A DNA stretch of 64,000 nt from an uncultured Olsenella sp. (lineage in GTDB: Bacteria > Actinomycetota > Coriobacteriia > Coriobacteriales > Atopobiaceae). The stretch is taken from the NCBI GenBank assembly GCA_900314495.1, contig OMVJ01000013.1, forward strand, positions 1-64,000. The letters run 5' to 3'. Each line of letters opens with the position of its first letter. Position 1 is the first letter of the stretch. Positions 34,349 through 43,690 of this stretch are shown piece after piece. Made by a program: the position numbers and the translations under genes. The notes under the pieces are model-generated. The model did no database searches, was not told the DNA's origin, and saw only the letters and a program-made list of their open reading frames with translations.

Positions 34349-35299
34349 TTAGCGCCTCCTTGACTTGGGGTCGAAGGCGTCGCGGATGCCGTCGCCGAGC
34401 AGGTTGAACGCAAGGACCGTGAGGGTGATGGCAAGGCCCGGGAAGAACATGGCGTGCGGTGCCTGGAAGATGTAGTTGCGGCCGCGGCCCAGCATGTCGC
34501 CCCACTCCGCCTGGGGCGGCTGGACGCCCAGGCCAAGGAAGCCGAGTGCCGCGGCGTCCAGGATGGCGCCGGAGATTCCCAGCGTAGCGCGGACGATGAT
34601 GGACGGGGCGACGTTGGGCAGCACGTGACGGAAGATAATCTTGGCGTCGGAGTCGCCAGCCACGCGCGCGGCCTGCACGTAGTCGCTTGCCTTGACGGAG
34701 AGGACCTGGCTGCGGACGATGCGTGCGTACTCCGGAATGGACACCAGGCCAATGGCGATGACTGCCTTGTCGATGCCCTTGCCCAGCGCCGCCATGAAGG
34801 TGATGGCCAGCAGGATGGACGGGACGGCCAGCATGATGTCCATGCAGCGCATGATGATGGTGTCGGTCTTGCCGCCCTTGTAGCCGGCGATGGCGCCAAG
34901 CAGCACGCCCACCGTCAGCGAGATGGCGACGGAGATGATGCCCACGGAGAGAGAGATCTGAGTGCCGACCAGGATGCGGGTGAAGATGTCGCGGCCCTGC
35001 TGGTCACAGCCGAACCAGTGCTCTGCGCTGGGCGCCGCGAACGAGAGGGACAGGTCCTGCTCGTAGGGGTCGTGCGGCAGCACGGCCGGGAAGGCCAGCG
35101 TCACGAGGGCAATCAGCACCAAGAGGGCGATGTACACCAGGCTGACCATGGCGAGCGCGTTGTGCGAGAGCGAGTACCACACGTCCTTCCAGACGGACTC
35201 ACCCTTGACGGCCTGGGACTTCTGGTCCTCCGGGGCCGGAGTCGGGGTCTGGGCGCCCTTGAGGTCGTCCACGGTTGCTGCGGATTCTGCCATTGCCAT
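34349..35299 (-). CDS. oppC: Oligopeptide ABC transporter permease OppC
   Basis: This 316-residue permease has about six hydrophobic segments, an N-terminal cytosolic stretch rich in Pro and Gln, and the coupling loop YVQAARVAGDSDAKIIFRH. The start ATG at 35299 overlaps the oppB stop (TGATG); an ATG at 35293 is also possible. It forms the membrane channel with OppB. Confidence 0.94.
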   Translation of the reverse strand: MAMAESAATVDDLKGAQTPTPAPEDQKSQAVKGESVWKDVWYSLSHNALAMVSLVYIALLVLIALVTLAFPAVLPHDPYEQDLSLSFAAPSAEHWFGCDQQGRDIFTRILVGTQISLSVGIISVAISLTVGVLLGAIAGYKGGKTDTIIMRCMDIMLAVPSILLAITFMAALGKGIDKAVIAIGLVSIPEYARIVRSQVLSVKASDYVQAARVAGDSDAKIIFRHVLPNVAPSIIVRATLGISGAILDAAALGFLGLGVQPPQAEWGDMLGRGRNYIFQAPHAMFFPGLAITLTVLAFNLLGDGIRDAFDPKSRRR

Positions 35300-36318
35300 C
35301 ACCCCTCTTCCTGGCCGGAGTACTTGATGCGAGGATCAAGGTAGGCATAGATGATGTCCACGATCAGGTTGATGATGACGAAGATGACGCCGATCAGAAT
35401 GACCGTGCCCTGCACCACCGGGAAGTCGGACTTGAGGATCTGGTCAACCACGTACTTGCCGATGCCAGGCCAGGCGAAGACCGTCTCAGTCAGCATGGCG
35501 CCACCGAGCAGGCTGCCCAGCTGCAGGCCGATGACCGTGGTGATGGGGAGCATGGCGTTACGCAGCGCGTGGTGGCGGTTGACCTTGCCGTCGGGCAGGC
35601 CCTTGGCGCGCGCGGTGCGGACGTAGTCCTCGTTCAGGGTCTCCAGCATGGAGGAACGCGTCATGCGGGTGATGATTGCCATGGAGTAGAGCGAGAGCGC
35701 CAGCGCCGGCATGATGATGTGCCGTACGGCGTCGCCGAAGGCCTCCAGGTCACCGGAGAACAGCGTGTCAATGAGGAAGAGGCCGGTGCCACCCACGGGC
35801 GCCAGCATGGGGTCGATGCGACCGCCCGAGGGCAGAATGTGCAGGATGCCGGCGAACAGGATGATCATCAGCACGCCGGACCAGAAGATGGGCATGGAGA
35901 TGCCGACCAGCGCGAGGATCATGCTGAAGCCGTCGATGAAGGAGCCCTTGTGCACGGCGGAGACCACGCCAAGCGCCACGCCGATGACCGCGGCGAAGAT
36001 GATGGCCACCAGGGCCAGCTCCACGGTGGCCGGGAAGCGGCTCATGATCTCCTGCGTAACAGGGGCATGAGTGTAGTACGAGGTACCCAGATCCCCATGC
36101 AAGGCACCAAACAGGAAGTCGAAGTACTGCTTGAGCAGCGGTTGGTTCAGACCGTTGGCGTCACGCCAGGCGTTCATCTGCTCTGCCGTGGCGTGCTCGC
36201 CCAAGACGACCGGCGCGGGGTCCGGCGAGAACACGTGCATGATCAGGAAGACGACGATGGACAGACCCAGCAGGACGGGAATGGCCTGAAGCACTCGCTT
36301 CAGAATGAATTTCAGCAC
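35299..36318 (-). CDS. oppB: Oligopeptide ABC transporter permease OppB
   Basis: This 339-residue permease has six hydrophobic segments. The first begins after LKFILKRVLQ, and the coupling loop is YVRTARAKGLPDGKVNRHH. It starts with GTG at 36318, supported by GGAGGAAG at good spacing. It forms the membrane channel with OppC. Confidence 0.94.
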   Translation of the reverse strand: MLKFILKRVLQAIPVLLGLSIVVFLIMHVFSPDPAPVVLGEHATAEQMNAWRDANGLNQPLLKQYFDFLFGALHGDLGTSYYTHAPVTQEIMSRFPATVELALVAIIFAAVIGVALGVVSAVHKGSFIDGFSMILALVGISMPIFWSGVLMIILFAGILHILPSGGRIDPMLAPVGGTGLFLIDTLFSGDLEAFGDAVRHIIMPALALSLYSMAIITRMTRSSMLETLNEDYVRTARAKGLPDGKVNRHHALRNAMLPITTVIGLQLGSLLGGAMLTETVFAWPGIGKYVVDQILKSDFPVVQGTVILIGVIFVIINLIVDIIYAYLDPRIKYSGQEEG

Positions 36319-36479
36319 TTTTCTTCCTCCTCTCCTCAATTGGTAGTGTCGGTTGAAACATTTATCGCGATTAGCGCCACGACAGTGAATACTCTAGTCC
36401 CAAATAAGGCCCGGACCGTGCAGTTTGCCGCGGTCCGAGCCGTCTTGTAACAGTGGAACCTAATCTGGCTGCAATGCCC

Positions 36480-38096
36480 TTAGGCCTTGGTGCACTTCTT
36501 GAGGAAGGTCACGGCCGTGGGGTGGAAGACGAAGCCGTCAATGCCCGTCTTGTAGCCCAGCAGGTTCTGGGAGTGGGAGATGGGCAGCCACACCTGCTCC
36601 TGGGCGGCAAGCTGCTCGCACTGCAGGTACAAGTTGTCGCGGTCCTCGCCGTTGGGGGTGGCCAGGCCCTTGGCAATGAGGTCCTTGTACTCCTGGTTGT
36701 CCCAGCGGGCGACGTTCATGGTGTAGTCGTCAGCGGCCAGCAGGTTCATGAAGTTGTCCGGGTCGCCGTTGTCGCCGTTCCAGCCGTAGAAGCAGATGTC
36801 GTAGTTGCCAGCGGCCACGGCGTCCTTGTAGGACGTCCAGTCGTACTGGTCGATGGTCATGTTGACGCCGATCTTGGTCAGATAGCCCTGGATGGTCTCG
36901 GCCAGCGTGGTGCCACCCTTGCCGTTGTAGGGGCGCGGGTTGGAGTAGGTGATGCAGTGGATGTCGGTGATGCCCAGGTCAGAGCACTCCTGCTTGGCGG
37001 CGTCGGCGTCGTACTGGGTCTGCTGGACGTCCTTGTCGTAGGGGGCCATCCACACGGGCATGATGGAGTTGGCGTAGGTGGCGTAGCCGTTGTACAGGCT
37101 GTCGACCATCTCCTGGACGTTGATGGCCTTGGCGACGGCGATGCGCGCCTCCTTGGTCTTGAAGAGGTCCGACTGGGTGTTGAACGCCATGTAGTTGATG
37201 TTCATGCCGTCCATCTTGGCAATCTGGTCGCCGTTGCCAGTGACCTGGTCAACCATGGACTCGTCGATGCCGTTGATGATGTCGACCTCGCTGTTGCCCA
37301 GGGCGGTGACGCGGGCGGAGTTCTCGGTGATGATGCGGACGACCAGGTCCTTGGCCTTGCCGGGCTCGCCCCAGTAGTCGTCGTAGCGGGTCATCTTGAC
37401 GTCGGAGTTCTTGGTCCAAGAGACGAACTTGTAGGCGCCGGTGCCCACGGGGTTCTCCATGAGGGTGCCAGCCTCGGCCGCCGTCGGGGAGACGATGGGG
37501 GAAGCCATGCACATGGCCAGGTTGGCCAGGAAGGCGGAGGAGACGGCACGGAGGGTAATGACCAGGGTGGTGTCGTCCGGGGCCTCCACGGAGGCGATGC
37601 CGTTGCCGTCGGCCTCAGAGCCGAAGGTGAAGGCGGCGTAGGGCATGTCGTCCGTGCGGTTGGGCTCCAGCTGACGCTCCAGGGAGGCCTTGGCAGCGGC
37701 GGCGTTGAAGTCGGTGCCGTCGTGGTACTTGACGCCAGAGCGCAGGTGCAGGGTGTAGGTCAGGCCGTCGTCAGACACCTCGTAGGACTCGGCAAGACCG
37801 GGGACGATCTCGCAGGAGTCGTCGGCGTACTGCAGGAGGTTCTCGTAAATCTGGACCATGACCTGCGCGGACTCGCCGTCGTCAACGTACGCGGGGTCAA
37901 GACCGCGCGGGTCGGCGCCCTGGGCGAACGTGATGGTGTAGTCGCCCGCCGCGCCGGCAGCGGAGCCGGCCGCGCTGGAGCCAGCCTCAGAGGCGCGCTT
38001 GCTGCCGCACGCCGTCAGGAACGCGCTGGAGGCGGTGACGGCCGCCATGCCCTCGATGAACATCCTTCTGGACATCTGTGCCTGAGGAGTTTCCAT
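36480..38096 (-). CDS. oppA: Oligopeptide ABC transporter substrate-binding lipoprotein OppA-like
   Basis: This 538-residue family 5 solute-binding protein has a signal with a twin-arginine-like SRRMF and a lipobox FLTAC at about residue 31. It has the fold landmarks DPAYVDDGESAQVMVQIYENLL and the WYFQ-free C-terminal domain typical of dipeptide/oligopeptide binders. It captures peptides outside the membrane for OppBCDF. The ATG at 38096 follows GGAAGGAGAA. A 160-base gap to oppB may hold an attenuating hairpin, but I see no clear one. Confidence 0.92.
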   Translation of the reverse strand: METPQAQMSRRMFIEGMAAVTASSAFLTACGSKRASEAGSSAAGSAAGAAGDYTITFAQGADPRGLDPAYVDDGESAQVMVQIYENLLQYADDSCEIVPGLAESYEVSDDGLTYTLHLRSGVKYHDGTDFNAAAAKASLERQLEPNRTDDMPYAAFTFGSEADGNGIASVEAPDDTTLVITLRAVSSAFLANLAMCMASPIVSPTAAEAGTLMENPVGTGAYKFVSWTKNSDVKMTRYDDYWGEPGKAKDLVVRIITENSARVTALGNSEVDIINGIDESMVDQVTGNGDQIAKMDGMNINYMAFNTQSDLFKTKEARIAVAKAINVQEMVDSLYNGYATYANSIMPVWMAPYDKDVQQTQYDADAAKQECSDLGITDIHCITYSNPRPYNGKGGTTLAETIQGYLTKIGVNMTIDQYDWTSYKDAVAAGNYDICFYGWNGDNGDPDNFMNLLAADDYTMNVARWDNQEYKDLIAKGLATPNGEDRDNLYLQCEQLAAQEQVWLPISHSQNLLGYKTGIDGFVFHPTAVTFLKKCTKA

Positions 38097-38185
38097 CCTT
38101 GTTCTCCTTCCCCCACCCAACAGGCGGGTTTGCTTTGGTGCAATTTTGATGCAAAGTATGGCAACTGTACCAAATTGCCTATGCG

Positions 38186-38213
38186 GTAATATCGCGCCTT
38201 TTGCCCATGTAAA
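38186..38213 (-). promoter_or_regulatory. Candidate oppA promoter
   Basis: On the minus strand TTTACA (38213-38208) and TATTAC (38191-38186) are 16 bases apart, about 90 bases upstream of the oppA start. Confidence 0.35.
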
Positions 38214-38286
38214 GCAAGCGTAAATGCCCCTTTTTGCGACAGCGAAAGGAGCATTTATCCATTCAGAAACATTTAGGGCAAGAGTA

Positions 38287-38317
38287 TGACCGCTCGGCTC
38301 ACAAAACCGAGCGGTCA
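38287..38317 (-). terminator. Probable asnS terminator
   Basis: TGACCGCTCGG (38287-38297) and CCGAGCGGTCA (38307-38317) form a perfect 11-base stem with a nine-base loop. It is about 50 bases past the asnS stop on the minus strand. Confidence 0.65.
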
Positions 38318-38368
38318 CGGATTTATGCAAAATCTTACTTGTGCGACACCCTAGTTTGCCAGCACACC

Positions 38369-39796
38369 CTAGAAGTCCGCGTTGCCCACGGTGCGCGGGT
38401 GCGGCAGCACGTCGCGAATGTTGTCCACGCCCGTCAGGTACATGACCAGGCGCTCGAAGCCCAAGCCGTAGCCCGCGTGCTTGCAGGTGCCGTAGCGGCG
38501 CAGGTCGCAGTAGTACTTGTACTGGGCGGGGTCCATGCCAAGCTCGTGGATGCGGCGCTCCAGCACGTCCAGGCGCTCCTCGCGCTGGGAGCCGCCGATG
38601 ATCTCGCCGATTCCCGGAACCAGGCAGTCCGCCGCCGCCACGGTCTTGCCGTCGTCGTTCAGTCGCATGTAGAAGGCCTTGATGGCCGCGGGGTAGTCCG
38701 TGACGAAGGTCGGGCGCTTGAAGTGCTCCTCCGTGAGGTAGCGCTCGTGCTCCGTCTGCAGATCCACGCCCCAGCTCACCGGGAACTCGAACTTGTGGCC
38801 GGCAGCCTGGGCCTCCTCCAGAATCCTCACGGCCTCGGTGTAGGTCACGCGAGCGAAGTCCGAGCCGGCAACGTGCTCCAGGCGTGCCTTGAGCCCCTTG
38901 TCCACGAACTTGTTGAACATGTCAATCTCATCCGGGCAGGCATCCAGCACGTAGCGAATGGCGTACTTGAGCATGGCCTCCGCCACGTCCATGTCCCCCT
39001 CAAGGTCGCAGAAGGCCATCTCGGGCTCCAGCATCCAGAACTCCGCCGCGTGACGGCGCGTGTTGGAGTCCTCCGCGCGGAAGGTGGGGCCGAAGGTGTA
39101 CACGTCGCCGAAGCTCATGGCAAAGTTCTCGGCCTGCAGCTGGCCGGACACGGTGAGGTTGGTGGGCTTGCCAAAGAAGTCCTGGCTCCAGTCCACCGTT
39201 CCGTCTGGCAGCTTGGGCACGTTGGCCAGGTCCAGCGTGGTGACGCGGAACATCTCGCCCGCACCCTCCGCGTCGGAGGCCGTGATGATGGGCGTGTTCA
39301 CGTACACGAAGCCACGCTCCTGGAAGAAGCGGTGCAGGGCGTAGGCCGCCACGGAACGCACGCGGAACACGGCGCGGAAGAGGTTGGTGCGGCTGCGCAG
39401 GTGCTGCTGGGTGCGCAGGAACTCCCGCGTCTGGCGCTTCTTCTGCATGGGGTAGTCCGGCTGGGCCGCACCCTCCACCACGATCTGCGCCGCCTGCAGC
39501 TCGAAGGGCTGCGGACGGTCCGGCGTAAGCTCCAGCGTGCCGCTCACCACGAGCGCCGAGCCCACGGTAAGGGCGGCGACCTCCTCGTAGTTGGCCAGCT
39601 TGTCGCGGTTCATGACAACCTGCAGGTCCTTGAAGCAGCTGCCGTCGTTAAGTACGACGAAGCCGAAGTTCTTCATGTCGCGGACGGAGCGAATCCAGCC
39701 GGCAACCGTTACGGCCTTCCCGCCAAGCTCGTCCTTGTCCGCAAAAAGCTGCGCGATTCTCGTGCGATTCAAAGGGGCCCCCAATGCAAGACGCAA
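38369..39796 (-). CDS. asnS: Asparaginyl-tRNA synthetase
   Basis: This 475-residue class II synthetase charges tRNA-Asn. An N-terminal OB-fold anticodon domain ([19 protein letters not shown]) is followed by the catalytic core with motif 2 [21 protein letters not shown] and motif 3 [15 protein letters not shown]. The length matches bacterial AsnRS (about 466). The start at 39796 gives a short leader before the OB fold; an internal start cannot be excluded. It is monocistronic, with a hairpin past its stop. Confidence 0.96.
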   Translation of the reverse strand: MRLALGAPLNRTRIAQLFADKDELGGKAVTVAGWIRSVRDMKNFGFVVLNDGSCFKDLQVVMNRDKLANYEEVAALTVGSALVVSGTLELTPDRPQPFELQAAQIVVEGAAQPDYPMQKKRQTREFLRTQQHLRSRTNLFRAVFRVRSVAAYALHRFFQERGFVYVNTPIITASDAEGAGEMFRVTTLDLANVPKLPDGTVDWSQDFFGKPTNLTVSGQLQAENFAMSFGDVYTFGPTFRAEDSNTRRHAAEFWMLEPEMAFCDLEGDMDVAEAMLKYAIRYVLDACPDEIDMFNKFVDKGLKARLEHVAGSDFARVTYTEAVRILEEAQAAGHKFEFPVSWGVDLQTEHERYLTEEHFKRPTFVTDYPAAIKAFYMRLNDDGKTVAAADCLVPGIGEIIGGSQREERLDVLERRIHELGMDPAQYKYYCDLRRYGTCKHAGYGLGFERLVMYLTGVDNIRDVLPHPRTVGNADF

Positions 39797-39844
39797 GCAG
39801 ATTCATTAAGCCCCGTTACTGTATCGCAATTGGGCGCCCCGGGC

Positions 39845-40567
39845 CTAGTATTCGCCCTCGTTGAAGTCCTGGCACGCGTCCACGAACCGATGCACCAGCG
39901 CAAGCTGGGCCGGGCGCACGCGGAACATGGACTCCGGATGCCACTGGACGCCCCACAGGAAGCGATACTCCGGGCTGTAGACGGACTCCACCAGCCCATC
40001 CGTTGCGTACGCCATGGGGACCAGCTCCTTGGAGAGGTGCTTCACGCCCTGGTGGTGGCGGCTGTTAACCGCAAGGCGGGCGAACCCCAGCAGGTCCTTG
40101 AGGGGGCTTCCCGGAATGAGCATTACCTCGTGCGAGGGCCGCTCGAAGGAGTCCCAGTCCGGGTGGTGCAGGGAGCCGGGGCGCTGCTCCTCCAGGTCCT
40201 GGTAGAGGGAGCCGCCCAAAAGGACGTTCAGCAGCTGCATGCCGCGGCAGATGCCAAAGACCGGCTTGTCGTGCGCCAGGCAGTTCATGAGCACAAACTC
40301 CTCGAACTCGTCCCTGTCCAGCGCGTACAGGCCCTTGGTGCCGTAGCGCTCCTCGCCATAGCGGCGCGGGTCTATGTCATGGCCACCGGTGAACATGACG
40401 CCGTCGCAGTGGTTGCAGATATCCGCAGCAAGCGCCGCCGGTGCAGCCCACGGGAAGACCTCCACCTTGGCGCCGCAGGCCTCCAAGACGTCCCTGTAGT
40501 TTGGTGTGAGGACGGCATTGCCGTCCTCGTCCTGCCAGGAAGGCACGACGCCGATTGTTGGTTTCAT
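39845..40567 (-). CDS. Peptidase C26 / gamma-glutamyl-GABA hydrolase-like amidohydrolase
   Basis: This 240-residue class I glutamine-amidotransferase-fold enzyme has the nucleophile elbow FGICRGMQLLN with Cys107. The His-Glu pair lies in GVQWHPE near the C-terminus, and FTGGHDIDPRRY is the PuuD-like motif. It probably hydrolyses gamma-glutamyl amides of polyamines or similar compounds. The ATG at 40567 is preferred; extension to 40654 lacks a ribosome site. Confidence 0.88.
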   Translation of the reverse strand: MKPTIGVVPSWQDEDGNAVLTPNYRDVLEACGAKVEVFPWAAPAALAADICNHCDGVMFTGGHDIDPRRYGEERYGTKGLYALDRDEFEEFVLMNCLAHDKPVFGICRGMQLLNVLLGGSLYQDLEEQRPGSLHHPDWDSFERPSHEVMLIPGSPLKDLLGFARLAVNSRHHQGVKHLSKELVPMAYATDGLVESVYSPEYRFLWGVQWHPESMFRVRPAQLALVHRFVDACQDFNEGEY

Positions 40568-40706
40568 TCTTCCCCCGTCCCTCGAACGGAGAAGGATACC
40601 ATTCGCGTGTCGCATCATCAGGAAATGTTTCAATCCGCAACGTCGCACATACAATCACTATGCACATAATCCCAGCTAGCTGCTTGGATTTATGGGCAAG
40701 GGCGCC

Positions 40707-41615
40707 CTACGCCGTCAGAAAGACCATGGCAATGATGAGCGCGAATCCAGCCACGTCGGTTGGCGTGAAGACGGTGCCCAGGAACAGGACCGAGGTGACG
40801 GTTGCCACAACGGGCTCCGCCGTGCCCAGCAGGGTCGCGCGCATGCTGCCAACCTCCTTCAGCCCGTTCATGTAAAAGAGGTACGCGCCAAACGTTCCCA
40901 CCAGTATGGACAGCACCAGGAGCGCCACGCCCCTGGCATCAAGCGCGGGCAGGCACTCCCACGGGCGGGCGAAAAGTGCCAGCAGCAGGCCGGCGAACAG
41001 GAAGGCGAAGCCGTTCACCACCAGAATCCCCCACCGTTGGATGAGCCTGACTGGCTGAATGGACAGCAGGGACTGCCCAACGGCGGTGAGGATGCCCCAC
41101 ACCAGGCCCATCAGCGGGAGCGTCAGGGCGCCGGGGTTGCCGCCCGTGGCAATGAGGAAGGTGCCCACGAAGGCCAGCACCACGCCAACCACCTCCCGCG
41201 ACTTGGGCATGCGGCGGGAGCTCACGCACACGTACGCCAGCACGAACAGCAGGTTCAGGCTCTGCAGCACCGTGGCGGTGCCGGAGTTGGTCCACCGGAT
41301 GGCGTTCATGTACGCAACCTGCAGCAAGACGATGGTGCTGATTGCCGTGACGAGCATCCCCAGGAGCGCCCGCGGGCTCCGCACCGCGCCAGAGAACTGC
41401 TCTGGCGTGGCAAGCCGCGCGGCAACCAGGAAGAGCCAGAAGCTCCCCAGCTGCTTCACGCAGGTAAGCCACACCGGGTCCACGCCGTAGCCCTGCATCA
41501 GCTCCTGCGATATCGTTCCGTTGATCCCCCAGCAGGTGGCCCCCACCAGCACGAGTATGGTGCCGCGCAGGAGGCTCCCTTTGCGCGACGGCGCAGACGT
41601 CACTCCTTGCGCCAA
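40707..41615 (-). CDS. EamA/DMT-family transporter
   Basis: This 302-residue protein has about ten hydrophobic segments arranged as two EamA repeats. The first begins LVLVGATCWGINGTISQELM and the second LPLMGLVWGILTAVGQSLL. Substrates of such proteins include amino acids and metabolites, so the direction and ligand are open. The TTG at 41615 is supported by a GGAGG six bases upstream that lies within the end of the aldo-keto reductase gene, which suggests translational coupling. Confidence 0.9.
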   Translation of the reverse strand: MAQGVTSAPSRKGSLLRGTILVLVGATCWGINGTISQELMQGYGVDPVWLTCVKQLGSFWLFLVAARLATPEQFSGAVRSPRALLGMLVTAISTIVLLQVAYMNAIRWTNSGTATVLQSLNLLFVLAYVCVSSRRMPKSREVVGVVLAFVGTFLIATGGNPGALTLPLMGLVWGILTAVGQSLLSIQPVRLIQRWGILVVNGFAFLFAGLLLALFARPWECLPALDARGVALLVLSILVGTFGAYLFYMNGLKEVGSMRATLLGTAEPVVATVTSVLFLGTVFTPTDVAGFALIIAMVFLTA

Positions 41616-41616
41616 G

Positions 41617-42774
41617 CTACGCCTCCAGCTCCGCCGCCACGCGCTCCAGGTAAGAGATTATCGGCAGGCTCTGGGGGCAGGCAGCCTCGCACTGGCCACA
41701 CCGGATGCAGTCGCTAGCGTTCACGCCGGCCTTCCCGGCCACGCGCGCGTAGTCTCGCCTGGCGCCGGCCTCGTCCTCGAAGACCAGTTTCCGGTTCATG
41801 GCCTTGAAGAAGTCCGGGATGGGAATCTGCTGGGGGCAGCCGGCGGTGCAGTAGTGGCATGCGGTGCAGCGGAACTGGTCGCTCTCGTCCAGCGCCTTCT
41901 GGGCCGCGCGAATGGTCTGCAGCTCGGCCGCGTTCAGGGGCTTGAAGGCGCCGCTGCCCATGTAGCCCACGTTGTCCTGCACCTGCCGCAGGGTGCTCAT
42001 GCCGCTGAGCGTGGTGATGACGCCCGGCTGGGACGCGGCAAAGCGCACGGCCCAGCTGGCATAGCTCGCGTCTGGCCCAACCTGGGAGCTTCCCTGGTCC
42101 AGAATCTGCCGAACCTTGGCGGGCGGCGTCGCCAGCGTGCCACCCTTAATGGGCTCCATGATGGTGTAGGGCACGCCGTGCCTCTGCGCCACCTCTATGT
42201 TGCCGCGGCTCCAGACGTTGCTCTGCTCCCAGTCCGCATAGTTGACCTGCAGCTGAATGAACTCCACGTCCGGGTGCTGCGTCAGCAGGCGGTCCAGGTG
42301 CTCCGGCGAGCTGTGGAACGAGAAGCCCCAGTGCCGCACCAACCCCTGCTCCTTGAGGCCGCGCACCCAGTCCCACAGGCCGTAGGAGTCGTAGGTGTCG
42401 TTGTTGTTGGCCTGGATGGCGTGCAGCAGGTAGTAGTCAACGTAATATATGCCCATGCGCTGGCACGAGACCTCAAACTGGCGCTTGACCTGCTCCTCCG
42501 TCGGCTCGCCCAGCCAGGCGTTGGCCTTGGTGGCAATGGTGTATGCGTCGCGCGGGTAGCGGTCCACCAGCGCAAGCTTGGCCACCTTCTCGGACTCGCC
42601 CTTGTCGTACACGTAGGCCGTGTCAAAGTATGTGAGCCCCGCCTCCAGGAAGGCGTCCACCATGGCCTCGATCTGCTCTACGTCCATTGAGCCGTCCTCC
42701 AGCTTGGGCAGCCTCATGAGCCCAAAGCCCAGTTTGGGCGTGTCCTTGCCCAGATACGTGTCAGCGTATGCCAT
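41617..42774 (-). CDS. Aldo-keto reductase with C-terminal 2x[4Fe-4S] domain
   Basis: This 385-residue enzyme has an aldo-keto reductase barrel (catalytic Tyr and Asp in FDTAYVYDKGES, about residue 50; LLHAI) followed by a ferredoxin-like tail with CTACHYCTAGCPQ and CIRCGQCEAACPQ. The domain pairing is common in anaerobes, where reducing power may come from ferredoxin rather than NADPH. The ATG at 42774 has GAGAGGGG upstream. The EamA gene is coupled downstream. Confidence 0.92.
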   Translation of the reverse strand: MAYADTYLGKDTPKLGFGLMRLPKLEDGSMDVEQIEAMVDAFLEAGLTYFDTAYVYDKGESEKVAKLALVDRYPRDAYTIATKANAWLGEPTEEQVKRQFEVSCQRMGIYYVDYYLLHAIQANNNDTYDSYGLWDWVRGLKEQGLVRHWGFSFHSSPEHLDRLLTQHPDVEFIQLQVNYADWEQSNVWSRGNIEVAQRHGVPYTIMEPIKGGTLATPPAKVRQILDQGSSQVGPDASYASWAVRFAASQPGVITTLSGMSTLRQVQDNVGYMGSGAFKPLNAAELQTIRAAQKALDESDQFRCTACHYCTAGCPQQIPIPDFFKAMNRKLVFEDEAGARRDYARVAGKAGVNASDCIRCGQCEAACPQSLPIISYLERVAAELEA

Positions 42775-42903
42775 GACGTCCCCTCTCCCCGGCGCTCCCC
42801 AGCGCCCCGTTGATGGCCATACGGTAGCCCATTTGCCGCGCCGCCGCATGCGCGCGGGAGGCTACCGCCCCCTTACTACTCAGGCAGCACGAAAAAAATG
42901 ACA

Positions 42904-42961
42904 AATCCAAGCCATGCCGTTTGCGTTTTCGCAGTTGGCAAAAACCGGGATGCCTTGGATT
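42904..42961. repeat. Inverted repeat in the divergent gap before the gamma-CA gene
   Basis: AATCCAAGCCATGCC (42904-42918) and GGGATGCCTTGGATT (42947-42961) pair at most positions around a 28-base centre that holds GCGTTTTCGC. The gap 42775-43060 has no gene. It could be a regulatory hairpin or a dispersed repeat. Confidence 0.6.
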
Positions 42962-43060
42962 GGGGAATTTTTCTCAACAAGCAAAGTATCCCTGCACCCC
43001 CTTGGCCGTCGGGCGGACAATCTGGGTCACGCGAACACCTTGTGCGGGAGGTTTGGCACT

Positions 43061-43594
43061 ATGAGCAATGCTGAGATGGAAGATATCCATGGGACCAAAG
43101 TCCCCGTCATACGCCAGTCAGCCTTCGTGGCGCCAGGCGCGGTCGTGCGCGGTGACGTCTTCTTGGACACTGACGCGAGCGTCTGGTACAACGCCGTGAT
43201 CCGCGGTGACGAGGCACCCATCCGTATTGGCGAGCGCACCAACGTGCAGGACTGCGCGGTGCTGCACGTAAGCCCCACTGCGCCGCTGACCTTGGGGTCT
43301 GGCGTGACCATTGGCCATGGCGCCATCGTCCACGGCTGCACCGTGGGAGACAACTCGCTCATAGGCATGGGTGCCATCGTGCTGGACGGGGCCGTCGTTG
43401 GGAAAGACTGCATCATTGGCGCAGGTGCCCTGGTGACGCAGGGAAAAGTCATCCCCGACGGCTCGGTCGCCTTTGGCAACCCGGCCAAGGTCGTCCGCGC
43501 CATGCGGCCGGAAGACGTGGAGACCAACCGCCGCAACGCAGAGGCATACGTGCAGGAGGCCCGCAGGCTGAAGAAGCAGGGCCACAAGGCCTAG
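43061..43594 (+). CDS. Gamma-carbonic anhydrase-like left-handed beta-helix protein
   Basis: This 177-residue hexapeptide-repeat protein resembles YrdA/CaiE/gamma-class carbonic anhydrases. The metal-binding histidines appear in VLHVSP, IGHGAIVHGC in the expected order, after the RGDEAPIRIGERTNVQD motif. It would form a trimer with metals at the interfaces. Whether it hydrates carbon dioxide is unproved. GGGAGG precedes the ATG. Confidence 0.88.
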   Translation: MSNAEMEDIHGTKVPVIRQSAFVAPGAVVRGDVFLDTDASVWYNAVIRGDEAPIRIGERTNVQDCAVLHVSPTAPLTLGSGVTIGHGAIVHGCTVGDNSLIGMGAIVLDGAVVGKDCIIGAGALVTQGKVIPDGSVAFGNPAKVVRAMRPEDVETNRRNAEAYVQEARRLKKQGHKA

Positions 43595-43690
43595 CAGCCC
43601 GCACACGCGTGCCGCACAACGGTAGAATTGCAGGAGGCGTCTTCGCCGTGGTCCCCGCCACGGCACGCAACCGAACCTTGAGGAGGGGCC

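Noticed and set aside
38234-40669. 811-codon plus-strand frame opposite asnS and the C26 gene
   Set aside because: It mirrors two real minus-strand genes, its composition is His/Val/Leu/Arg biased as antisense GC-rich frames are, and it shows no family motif.
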